Positions 56,729-64,000 of a DNA stretch of 64,000 nt are shown here, in pieces. The stretch lies in assembly GCA_021850485.1 (NCBI GenBank), contig JAJZLY010000029.1, forward strand, positions 16,364 through 80,363, read 5' to 3'. This DNA is from Bacillota bacterium (GTDB taxonomy: Bacteria > Bacillota > Sulfobacillia > JAJZYS01 > JAJZLH01). The notes under the pieces are model-generated. The model had not been told where the DNA came from and ran no database searches. It worked only from the letters and a program-made list of their open reading frames with translations. The stretch's first letter is position 1. Each line of letters begins with the position of its first letter. The translations under genes and the position numbers were made by a program.

Positions 56729-58724
56729 GTCGGCTGATCGGCCCGTACTGGAAGCCGCCGGTGTCTCGCGCAGTTATCGGCGGGGCCAGGAGACGGTTGA
56801 AGCGGTTAGAGATGTTTCGCTGGCGATCGTTCCCGGTGAGCTGACGCTGATCCTGGGCCCTTCTGGCGGCGGCAAGTCCACGTTGCTGCACCTACTGGGA
56901 GGCATGGACCGGCCGACCAAGGGTGAAGTGCGCAGTCAGGGCGTGGCGGTCAGCCGGCTGCCGGCGGAGGCGCTGGCCGTGTTTCGGCGGCGCCAGATCG
57001 GTTTCGTGTTTCAGTCCTTCTACTTATTGCCGCACCTCACTGCCGCCGACAACGTGGCGATGCCTTTGCTGCTGGACAACGTGCCCAGTGCCCGCCGGCG
57101 CCAGCGCGCCCAGCAGCTTTTGACACAGGTGGGCCTTGCCGATCGGGCCGAGTTCTATCCGGGCCAACTCTCTGGCGGCGAGGCGCAGCGCGTGGCCATC
57201 GCCCGGGCCTTGGCCGCCGATCCACCGATCTTGATCGCTGACGAGCCGACCGGGGACCTGGACTCGGCCAGCGGCCAACAGGTGATGGAGCTTCTGGCCG
57301 GCCTGGCCCATCAGGAGCGGCGGGCGGTGGTGGTGGTCACCCACAATGAGTCCTTTGTGCCTCTGGCCGACCGGGTGTTCCGGATCAGAGACGGTCGCCT
57401 CAGTGGCGACGACAGTGCCAAGACCACCGTGGCGGCGAGTCAGGCGCCCATGACCGCCGGACCCAGGCCGGTGGCCGCCTTGGTCGGCCTGGCACTGAAG
57501 GCGGCTTGGCGCCGTCCCAGCCGATCGATTCTCACTGGATTAGGCGTCGCCGTGGGCATCGCCGCCATGGTGCTCTTGGTGTCGGTGGGGGCCGGCCTCT
57601 CCCAGCGGGTGACCCAGTCGATCTTGAGCGAGGGCCCGCTCACCACCATCTTTGTCAGTCCCCAGGCGGCCAGCGCCGGCAGCTCCAGCTTGTTCACCGG
57701 CAGCGCCACCAGCGGGCCGACTCACCCTATCTTTGCCTCCACCATCAAGAGCCTGGGGTCGCTGCCGGGGGCGGTGGGGGCTTGGGCCGAGGTCGACTTG
57801 ATCGGCCGGGCGATGGCTCATAGCCGGCAGACGCTGATCGTGGTCACCGCCCTGCCGCCGCAGGCCCTATGGCCGGACAAAGTGGCACCAACCCTCAGTC
57901 AAGGACGCTTGCCGCTAAGGACCGGACAGGCCGCGATCAGCGCCAGCATCGGCAAGGCCCTGTTTCCGGCCATAACCACCCCCAAGGGATGGCTTGGCAA
58001 GCAGATATCGGTGGCGGTCTCGGCCTCTACCGGCCAGGGCGGCAGCGGTTTCGCGCCGCTGGCCCAAGCGGCGCTGACAGTGCGCACGTTTACCGTCAGT
58101 GGAGTGCTGGCGGCGGGGCTTGGGTCGGCACAGGTGGCGATCCCTTATCCCCAGGGCGTCGCCTGGTTCACCTCCGGGGCGGCCAAGGGCACCATTGCCA
58201 GTTACCCCGGCGCCGAGGTGGTGGCCGGATCGGCTGGCCAGGTGAGTGCCCTGGCCAACCGCATCACCAAGCTTGGCTTTGGCGTGACGTCCATGTCGTC
58301 GATCGTTACGCAGGTCCAGTCTGCCTTCAGCACGGTGGAGGTGGGGCTGGGAGTGGTCGGCGGCATCGCCCTGGTGGTGGCCGGCCTGATGATCGCAGTG
58401 GTGATGGCGATGGCGGTGTTGGAACGCAGGCGCGAAATCGGAGTGCTCCGGGCGCTTGGCTCAACCACTGCCGACGTGTTCTTTTTGTTTCTCACCGAGG
58501 CAACGCTGGTCGGATTTGCCGGTGCGGCCGTCGGATTGCTGATCGGGTGGAGCCTGGGCAAGCTGGCCGAGGCGGTGCTCGCCCAGCCCGGACTGTTTTT
58601 GGTCCAGATCTGGCTGGCGGTGTTGGCACTTGTCCTGGGCACGGTGGTGGCCCTGGTGGCCGGGGCCATCCCGGCCGGCCGGGCCGCCCGGCTTAATCCG
58701 GTCGAGGCGCTGCGCCAGGACTGA
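56712..58724 (+). CDS. Fused ABC transporter ATPase-FtsX-type permease (MacB-like)
   Basis: Walker [33 protein letters not shown], Walker [13 protein letters not shown]-terminal [19 protein letters not shown] FtsX-like permease. Confidence 0.9.
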   Translation: MRPRSESADRPVLEAAGVSRSYRRGQETVEAVRDVSLAIVPGELTLILGPSGGGKSTLLHLLGGMDRPTKGEVRSQGVAVSRLPAEALAVFRRRQIGFVFQSFYLLPHLTAADNVAMPLLLDNVPSARRRQRAQQLLTQVGLADRAEFYPGQLSGGEAQRVAIARALAADPPILIADEPTGDLDSASGQQVMELLAGLAHQERRAVVVVTHNESFVPLADRVFRIRDGRLSGDDSAKTTVAASQAPMTAGPRPVAALVGLALKAAWRRPSRSILTGLGVAVGIAAMVLLVSVGAGLSQRVTQSILSEGPLTTIFVSPQAASAGSSSLFTGSATSGPTHPIFASTIKSLGSLPGAVGAWAEVDLIGRAMAHSRQTLIVVTALPPQALWPDKVAPTLSQGRLPLRTGQAAISASIGKALFPAITTPKGWLGKQISVAVSASTGQGGSGFAPLAQAALTVRTFTVSGVLAAGLGSAQVAIPYPQGVAWFTSGAAKGTIASYPGAEVVAGSAGQVSALANRITKLGFGVTSMSSIVTQVQSAFSTVEVGLGVVGGIALVVAGLMIAVVMAMAVLERRREIGVLRALGSTTADVFFLFLTEATLVGFAGAAVGLLIGWSLGKLAEAVLAQPGLFLVQIWLAVLALVLGTVVALVAGAIPAGRAARLNPVEALRQD

Positions 58725-58727
58725 AGA

Positions 58728-59714
58728 CTACTTGAGGTTCGGTGGCTTGGGCGGTGTCAGGGACCAGACGACGCAGGCGGCACCCGAGCAGACCTTGGCC
58801 CGCTGGCCGATGGTCTGCCAGGTGATGGTCGCCTGCTCGCTGGCCGCAGCGATGGGGAGCGCAGCGGCCGGCGGGTTTGACTCCATCTGGCATCCGGCCT
58901 GACTGAGCTGCTGGTAGAGCGCGTAGTAGGGATAAGGTTTAATGGCGCACAGGTACTGCGCGAGGCCAAGATTGATCGGCTGACCCAAATACGTGGGATC
59001 CAGGTAGAGTCCCGTGTAGTCAGTGCCGACGCTGCTCGAATTGGCGTAGCCGATGCCAGCCCACAGTTGGTGCGGATCTTGCATCAGCATCACCTGCCGG
59101 TGTCCCCAGCAGCCAGCGGCGCTGGCACTGGTGCAGTCGACGTTCATGCCCCCGAAATTGCTGCCGGTGTTGCCCCAGCCGTCGTCGTACATCAGACCCA
59201 AGTCGGCCATGATGGCGCTGGACGACTCAGCCTCCACCGACCCTTGAAAGGCGGTCATGAAATTCAGCGGCGGCATCGGATCCACACCGGCCGCCGCCGC
59301 GGCGGTGGCCGTCTGATTGGCGGCGGCCACCGCCCGGACGATGGGGGAGAGGCCGCGGGTGACCCGTTCCAGGTTCAAGATCACAAAGAACTGCTCTGGC
59401 TGGGACATCTGAAAAAAGCCGGGCGGGATCGGCAGGGCGCCCAAGCCCTCTTGAGCCCGGGCCTGATCGACGGCTTCCAGATAGACCTGTTGGCACTTCA
59501 GGGGCGTTCCCAAGTACGAACACTCAGTGGCGATCAGGTTGCCTAGGGTATGAGATACCTGAAAGTTGGCCGCTCGCGAGAGATCGGTGGGCGTAGTGGG
59601 TAAACGATAGGTGGCAGCTGGGGAAGGCAGGCCGGACGCCGCCGGCGAGCTGCCGCAGCTGGCCAGCAGCATCAATCCCCCAACCAACGGTGCCAGCCGG
59701 GCAAGGAGTTTCAC
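58728..59714 (-). CDS. CAP/SCP-like domain lipoprotein
   Basis: Lipobox LASCGSS; LNLERVTRGLSPIVRA, GCWGHRQVMLMQDPHQLWAGIGYA CAP-like motifs; start uncertain. Confidence 0.65.
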   Translation of the reverse strand: MKLLARLAPLVGGLMLLASCGSSPAASGLPSPAATYRLPTTPTDLSRAANFQVSHTLGNLIATECSYLGTPLKCQQVYLEAVDQARAQEGLGALPIPPGFFQMSQPEQFFVILNLERVTRGLSPIVRAVAAANQTATAAAAAGVDPMPPLNFMTAFQGSVEAESSSAIMADLGLMYDDGWGNTGSNFGGMNVDCTSASAAGCWGHRQVMLMQDPHQLWAGIGYANSSSVGTDYTGLYLDPTYLGQPINLGLAQYLCAIKPYPYYALYQQLSQAGCQMESNPPAAALPIAAASEQATITWQTIGQRAKVCSGAACVVWSLTPPKPPNLK

Positions 59715-59866
59715 ACTAGCACCTCCGCAGTAGAGCGCCCCGCCGCATGCTCGGACCGAGACCACGGTAGCACACTTGTCTGCACAGGCGGAGTGCACTG
59801 GCGGCCAGGCAAGTGGGTCGAGGCGATGTGGGGATGGCCGGCGAACGCAGGCGGTCAGGCTTTTCC

Positions 59867-59896
59867 TTGACGCTCCCCGGTGGGCGGTGCTAAGGT
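59867..59896 (+). promoter_or_regulatory. Candidate promoter for rpmG-tRNA-Trp-secE-nusG-rplKA
   Basis: TTGACG, 18-nt spacer, TAAGGT, 30 nt before rpmG. Confidence 0.4.
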
Positions 59897-59926
59897 CTAT
59901 GGGCGGTTCTTGGGGGAGGTGACGGA

Positions 59927-60091
59927 ATGGCGAAGGCTCTGGCCCGGGTGTTCGTAACGATGGCCTGCACGGAGTGCCGTGAGCGTAATTACACCACCAC
60001 CAAGAACAAGAAGAACGATAGTGGGCGGCTCGAGCTCCAGAAATTCTGTCCGCGATGCCGTTGCCAACGGCTGCACCGGGAAACCCGCTAA
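59927..60091 (+). CDS. rpmG: 50S ribosomal protein L33
   Basis: [54 protein letters not shown], two CxxC pairs; below the length cut-off of the ORF track. Confidence 0.93.
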   Translation: MAKALARVFVTMACTECRERNYTTTKNKKNDSGRLELQKFCPRCRCQRLHRETR

Positions 60092-60104
60092 CAGCTGATT
60101 TTGC

Positions 60105-60181
60105 AGGGCCGTAGCTCCAATTGGTAGAGCAGCGGACTCCAAATCCGCCGGTTGTGGGTTCGAATCCCTCCGGCCCTGCCA
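60105..60181 (+). tRNA. tRNA-Trp (CCA)
   Basis: AGGGCCG/CGGCCCT acceptor stem, anticodon loop CTCCAAA, GGTTCGAATCC T arm, encoded CCA. Confidence 0.95.
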
Positions 60182-60214
60182 GAATGTATACAGATGACGT
60201 GAAGGACGGGGAAC

Positions 60215-60403
60215 GTGGAGGAAAGTCTGGGCGAGCGCACCGTTCACTTCGTGAGAGACGTGCGCGCAGAGGTGCGCAAGGTGGTCTGGCCCGGCTGGCA
60301 GCGGACCGGCCTGCTCACCGTGTCGGTGGTGGTGGCGGTGGTTGTCATCGCCCTGATCATCTTCCTCGCCGACCTCCTGTTCCACTTCCTGTTAGGGGTT
60401 TAA
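60215..60403 (+). CDS. secE: Preprotein translocase subunit SecE
   Basis: VHFVRDVRAEVRKVVWPGWQRTG followed by one TM; between tRNA-Trp and nusG. Confidence 0.93.
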   Translation: MEESLGERTVHFVRDVRAEVRKVVWPGWQRTGLLTVSVVVAVVVIALIIFLADLLFHFLLGV

Positions 60404-60405
60404 CG

Positions 60406-61002
60406 GTGGCAAATCAGGCAGGGAGCAGCCGGGCGAGACGAAACCGGCCGGAGGTCGGGGAGAGCGAGGAGCGGGCGTGGTATGTGATCCACACCTACTC
60501 CGGCTATGAGAACAAGGTTAAGGCGAACTTGGAGAAGCGCGTCGACACCATGAGCATGGAGCACCAGATCTTCGAGGTGCTGGTGCCGATGCAAGACGAG
60601 ATGGAGGTCAAAGACGGCAAGAAGAAGCTGGTCCAGCACAAGGTGTTTCCGGGCTACGTGCTGGTCGACATGTCGCTGACAGACGAATCGTGGTACGTGG
60701 TCCGGAACACGCCCGGCGTCACCGGCTTCGTCGGTCCCGGGTCGCGCCCCAGCCCCCTGCCGCCGCACGAGGTGGAGCAGGTGATGGCGCACCTCCAAGC
60801 CGGAGCCAGCGAGGAGGCGGTTCGGACCCGCATCGACTTCAGCGCTGGCCAGCCGGTCCGCCTGCTCTCAGGGGCGTTCGCCGGCTTTGTCGGTAACGTT
60901 GAGGAGATCGACCAGGAAAAGGCCAAGGTGTGGGTCAGCGTCACCATGTTTGGGCGCGAAACCCGAGTCGAAGTCGATGCCGATCAGTTGGAAGAGGTCT
61001 AG
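60406..61002 (+). CDS. nusG: Transcription termination/antitermination factor NusG
   Basis: ERAWYVIHTYSGYENKVKANLEKRV; FPGYVLVDMSLTDESWYVVRNTPGVTGFVG; GTG at 60406. Confidence 0.96.
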   Translation: MANQAGSSRARRNRPEVGESEERAWYVIHTYSGYENKVKANLEKRVDTMSMEHQIFEVLVPMQDEMEVKDGKKKLVQHKVFPGYVLVDMSLTDESWYVVRNTPGVTGFVGPGSRPSPLPPHEVEQVMAHLQAGASEEAVRTRIDFSAGQPVRLLSGAFAGFVGNVEEIDQEKAKVWVSVTMFGRETRVEVDADQLEEV

Positions 61003-61014
61003 GAGGCAAGTCAG

Positions 61015-61440
61015 ATGGCGAAGAAGGTTCTGACCCAGATCAAGCTCCAGATCGCCGCCGGCAAGGCGACGCCAGCACCGCCGGTGGGGCCGGCCCTCGG
61101 CCAGCACGGCGTCAACATCATGGCCTTTTGCAAGGACTACAATGAGCGCACGGCCGCCCAGGCCGGCTCGGTGATTCCGGTCGAGATCACGGTCTATGAC
61201 GACCGCAGCTTCAGCTTCGTGACCAAGACGCCGCCGGCCGCCGACCTGCTGAAAAAGGCCGCAGGTGTGGAGAAGGGCTCCGGTGTTCCGAACAAGGAGA
61301 AGGTTGCCACAGTCAACGAGGCCCGGGTCAGGGAGATCGCCGAGTCGAAGATGGCCGATCTGAATGCCGCCTCGGTGGAGGCCGCCATGCGGATGGTCGC
61401 TGGTACCGCCCGCTCGATGGGTATCGAGATCACCAAGTAG
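61015..61440 (+). CDS. rplK: 50S ribosomal protein L11
   Basis: [35 protein letters not shown]. Confidence 0.97.
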   Translation: MAKKVLTQIKLQIAAGKATPAPPVGPALGQHGVNIMAFCKDYNERTAAQAGSVIPVEITVYDDRSFSFVTKTPPAADLLKKAAGVEKGSGVPNKEKVATVNEARVREIAESKMADLNAASVEAAMRMVAGTARSMGIEITK

Positions 61441-61509
61441 GATCCGTCCCGTTTCGACCAATCAGGTGGGAGGCCGCTGGCCGCTACGACCACCTAAGGA
61501 GGCTCCAAG

Positions 61510-62223
61510 ATGGCAGTGGGAAAGAGGCTCCAAGACGCCCGCAAGACCGTGGATCCAAGTCACCTGTACGATCTGGAAGAGGCCGTGGAGTTGGTCAAGG
61601 CCAGCGCCAAGGCCAAGTTCGACGAGACGGTGGAGGTGGCGATCCGGCTCGGTGTGGACCCCAAGCACGCCGACCAGATGGTGCGCGGCGCCGTCGGCTT
61701 GCCGCACGGCACCGGGCGCAGCGTCCGGGTCTTGGTGTTCGCCAAGGGCGACAAGGCCAGAGAGGCGGAGGCGGCTGGTGCCGAGTTCGTCGGCGAGGCG
61801 GACATGATCGCCAAGGTGACGGGCGGCTGGCTGGACTTTGACGTAGCCGTCGCCACACCAGACACGATGGGAGCTGTCGGCAAGCTGGGCCGCATCCTGG
61901 GGCCACGCGGGCTGATGCCGAACCCCAAGACCGGGACGGTCACCTTCGATGTCGGTGCTGCGGTCAAAGAGATCAAGGCCGGCAAGATCGAGTTCCGGGT
62001 GGACAAGTCTGGCGTCGTGCACGCACCGGTCGGTAAGGCCAGCTTCTCCCAGGCGCAGTTGGCCGAGAATTTGCGGGCTCTGGTCACCGCATTGCTGAAG
62101 GCCAAGCCGTCCAGCGCCAAGGGCACCTATCTGAAGGGACTGGCCATCAGTTCGACGATGGGCGTCGGCGTGCGCGTCAACGTGTTGAAGCTGATCCAGG
62201 AGAAGCAGGACGCCGTCGCCTGA
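61510..62223 (+). CDS. rplA: 50S ribosomal protein L1
   Basis: [59 protein letters not shown]. Confidence 0.97.
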   Translation: MAVGKRLQDARKTVDPSHLYDLEEAVELVKASAKAKFDETVEVAIRLGVDPKHADQMVRGAVGLPHGTGRSVRVLVFAKGDKAREAEAAGAEFVGEADMIAKVTGGWLDFDVAVATPDTMGAVGKLGRILGPRGLMPNPKTGTVTFDVGAAVKEIKAGKIEFRVDKSGVVHAPVGKASFSQAQLAENLRALVTALLKAKPSSAKGTYLKGLAISSTMGVGVRVNVLKLIQEKQDAVA

Positions 62224-62293
62224 GCGGCACCCGGTCTTCGCCGCCCTCTACGACTTCCTCAGCGGCGGTGTCGAGCGCAGTCTGCTCAGCGGG

Positions 62294-62824
62294 TTGCGCA
62301 AGGATCTGCTGGCCCAGGCCCGTGGCGATGTGCTGGAGGTAGGTTGTGGCACCGGCCGCAACCTACCTTTTTATGTCCGGGCCACCACCTTGACCCTGAC
62401 CGAACCTGATCCGGAGATGGCCCGCCGGACCCGCCGGCGTCTTTCCATGGTGAGCGTGCCCGTGCAGTTGGTGGAAGCGCCGGCCGAGGCACTGCCTTTT
62501 GCCGATTGCCGCTTTGAAACCGTGGTCTCCACCTTGGTGCTTTGTACGGTGAAGGATCCGGTGGCGGCCTTGTCCGAGATCCGCCGGGTCCTGGTGCCAG
62601 GCGGACGCCTGCTCATCTTGGAGCACGTCCAGGCACACCCTGGGATCTGGCGTGTTGCCCAAAACCTGCTGGCGCCGGCGTGGAAGGGCCTGGCTGCTGG
62701 CTGCCACCTCAGTCGGCCGAGTCTCGCCCTGATCGAGACCGCCGGTTTTGTGCCGGTGGTGGTGCGCGAGGTGGGACAGGGGCTGTTGCCGCTTCGCATC
62801 GGCCGGTACCGAGCTCCTAATTGA
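62294..62824 (+). CDS. Class I SAM-dependent methyltransferase (5' end unclear; homologous-looking frame extends upstream to the rplA stop)
   Basis: LEVGCGTGRNLPFYV, LSEIRRVLVPGGRLLILEHV; HPVFAALYDFLSGGVERSLLSG encoded upstream of the first TTG. Confidence 0.75.
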   Translation: MRKDLLAQARGDVLEVGCGTGRNLPFYVRATTLTLTEPDPEMARRTRRRLSMVSVPVQLVEAPAEALPFADCRFETVVSTLVLCTVKDPVAALSEIRRVLVPGGRLLILEHVQAHPGIWRVAQNLLAPAWKGLAAGCHLSRPSLALIETAGFVPVVVREVGQGLLPLRIGRYRAPN

Positions 62825-63194
62825 GCGGACGCTCGCTGGTGATGGCAAGAAGATTGCCCTCGGGGTCTGGGAAAAAGGCCATCCACACCGCCCGGTCACC
62901 GAGCCGACCAACTTCGTGGGGGGCATCTTCGAAGGCAACGCCGCGACCTTGCAGTCCGGCATACGCCTGGTCCAGGTCCGCCACCTGGTAGTAGATGATG
63001 GAGGCCGGGTGGTCGAACCGTGGTGCCTCTGAAAGGCTTAAGAACAACCGCGTCTCGCCGCACTGAAAAAACGCCAGGCGTGGCGCCGAAAACAGCAGGG
63101 GCAGCTCCAGCACGTCTCGGTAGAAGGCGACTGCCCGCTGCACATCATGGACCCGCACTCCGACCTGGGCCACCCGCTCGATCTTTACAGTCAC
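62817..63194 (-). CDS. VOC family (glyoxalase-like) protein
   Basis: VAQVGVRVHDVQRAVAFYRDVLELPLLF...FFPDPEGNLLAITSE; GTG at 63194. Confidence 0.88.
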   Translation of the reverse strand: MTVKIERVAQVGVRVHDVQRAVAFYRDVLELPLLFSAPRLAFFQCGETRLFLSLSEAPRFDHPASIIYYQVADLDQAYAGLQGRGVAFEDAPHEVGRLGDRAVWMAFFPDPEGNLLAITSERPLN

Positions 63195-63357
63195 GGTGAC
63201 ACCTCCTGGGGTCTTATTCCAACACGCCCCGGCCCTTCCTAGTCCGAGGAGGCGCAGGGCCAAGCGATCGGCGGCTGACAGGGGAGGGCAGGGCCAGACC
63301 GGAACTGACAGAGATAGAGGGTTGTGAGAGCCACCCTGGCAGATAGGAGGCCCGCGA

Positions 63358-64000
63358 ATGAGCGATGCCAAGGTCCTGGCCGCAATGCTTCGCAACTGGC
63401 GAGATGAGGTGGAAGGAGCCGCCACCTACCGGGAGCTGGCCGCTACAGAGGCTGATCCGCACCGACAGTCTATCTTGATCAAGCTGGCCCAGGCGGAAGA
63501 GCACCACGCCGATCTGTGGGAGGGCCACCTCAAGGCAGCGGGAGCAGCCGTCCCCAGTCGCCACGACATAGTCAGCAAACTGGCGGCCGAGCGCCGGACC
63601 ATGAGCAGCAGCGAGTGGCTGAAGCGGCTGGAGGCGGACGAGCAACAAGACGTCGGCAAGTATCGGGACCTTTTGGCCTGGCTGCCCACAGGCGAGTTGC
63701 GTCAGTCCGTCGCTCAGATGGCCAAAGAGGAAGCAGGCCACGCTGAGAGTCTGTCCGTATTGGTCGCTGCTGACGGTCCGGCTTCGGCGCTCAACCGGCT
63801 GCTCGGCCGCGAACGCTGGCACGTGACCCGCTCCAGCGGGTGGGTAGGCGATGCGATTTACGGTGCCAACGACGGGTTGGGAGCCATCTTCGGGATCGTT
63901 TCCGGCGTCGCCGGCTACACTGGCGGCAGCGGCCACTTTGTGGTCATTTCCGGCCTGGCCGGCATGTTCGCCTCAGCCCTGTCGATGGGGTCCGGTGCCT
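63358..64000 (+). CDS. Ferritin-like domain fused to VIT1/CCC1-type transporter (MbfA-like), truncated by window edge
   Basis: N-terminal MSDAKVLAAMLRNWRDEVEGAATYRELAATEADPHRQSILIKLAQAEEHHADLWEGHL; C-terminal SGWVGDAIYGANDGLGAIFGIVSGVAGYTGGSGHFVVISGLAGMFASALSMGSGA; open to the end. Confidence 0.87.
   Translation, partial: MSDAKVLAAMLRNWRDEVEGAATYRELAATEADPHRQSILIKLAQAEEHHADLWEGHLKAAGAAVPSRHDIVSKLAAERRTMSSSEWLKRLEADEQQDVGKYRDLLAWLPTGELRQSVAQMAKEEAGHAESLSVLVAADGPASALNRLLGRERWHVTRSSGWVGDAIYGANDGLGAIFGIVSGVAGYTGGSGHFVVISGLAGMFASALSMGSGA

Noticed and set aside
1-64000. CRISPR array, complete prophage, or biosynthetic gene cluster
   Set aside because: No regularly spaced repeats, cas genes, phage structural genes or NRPS/PKS-type genes were seen

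Overview
The window is GC-rich bacterial chromosome and mostly ordinary housekeeping and catabolic genes. In order it holds: the end of an ABC-transporter ATPase; a pdh operon (homodimeric E1, E2, E3); kamA; tRNA-Tyr and tRNA-Thr; catalase; an NCS1 permease; a ROK kinase; a GlcD-type oxidase; a secreted eqolisin (G1) protease; a GH15 enzyme; an mhqO/mhqD-like pair; an HD-GYP protein; an HxlR/YceI divergent pair; gpsA-plsY; a D,D-carboxypeptidase; a MarR-HlyD-MFS efflux operon; upp; dinB; enoyl-CoA hydratase plus three SDR genes; sdhCAB; a TetR regulator with paaABCD; fakA/fakB/plsX; a fused ABC exporter; and rpmG-tRNA-Trp-secE-nusG-rplK-rplA. A ferritin-like/VIT1 gene runs off the right edge. 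The least ordinary region is 8.1-12.0 kb. There, 46 bp covering the tRNA-Thr 3' part is exactly duplicated 1.76 kb downstream and flanks a methyltransferase gene and a HicA/HicB-like module. Two imperfect direct repeats that look like integrase arm sites lie next to the distal copy. Beyond it are a DUF4160/DUF2442 pair, a possible integrase N-terminal fragment, palindromes and an IS256-type transposase relic. I read this as a decayed tRNA-integrated element and degradation hot spot. Also notable: a methyltransferase frame that abuts the rplA stop without a usual start codon, loss of the usual rplJ-rplL-rpoB continuation, a short FakA, and a PaaR-like operator. Family calls come from reading the translations; no database search was run. 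I did not find a clearly new multi-gene system.
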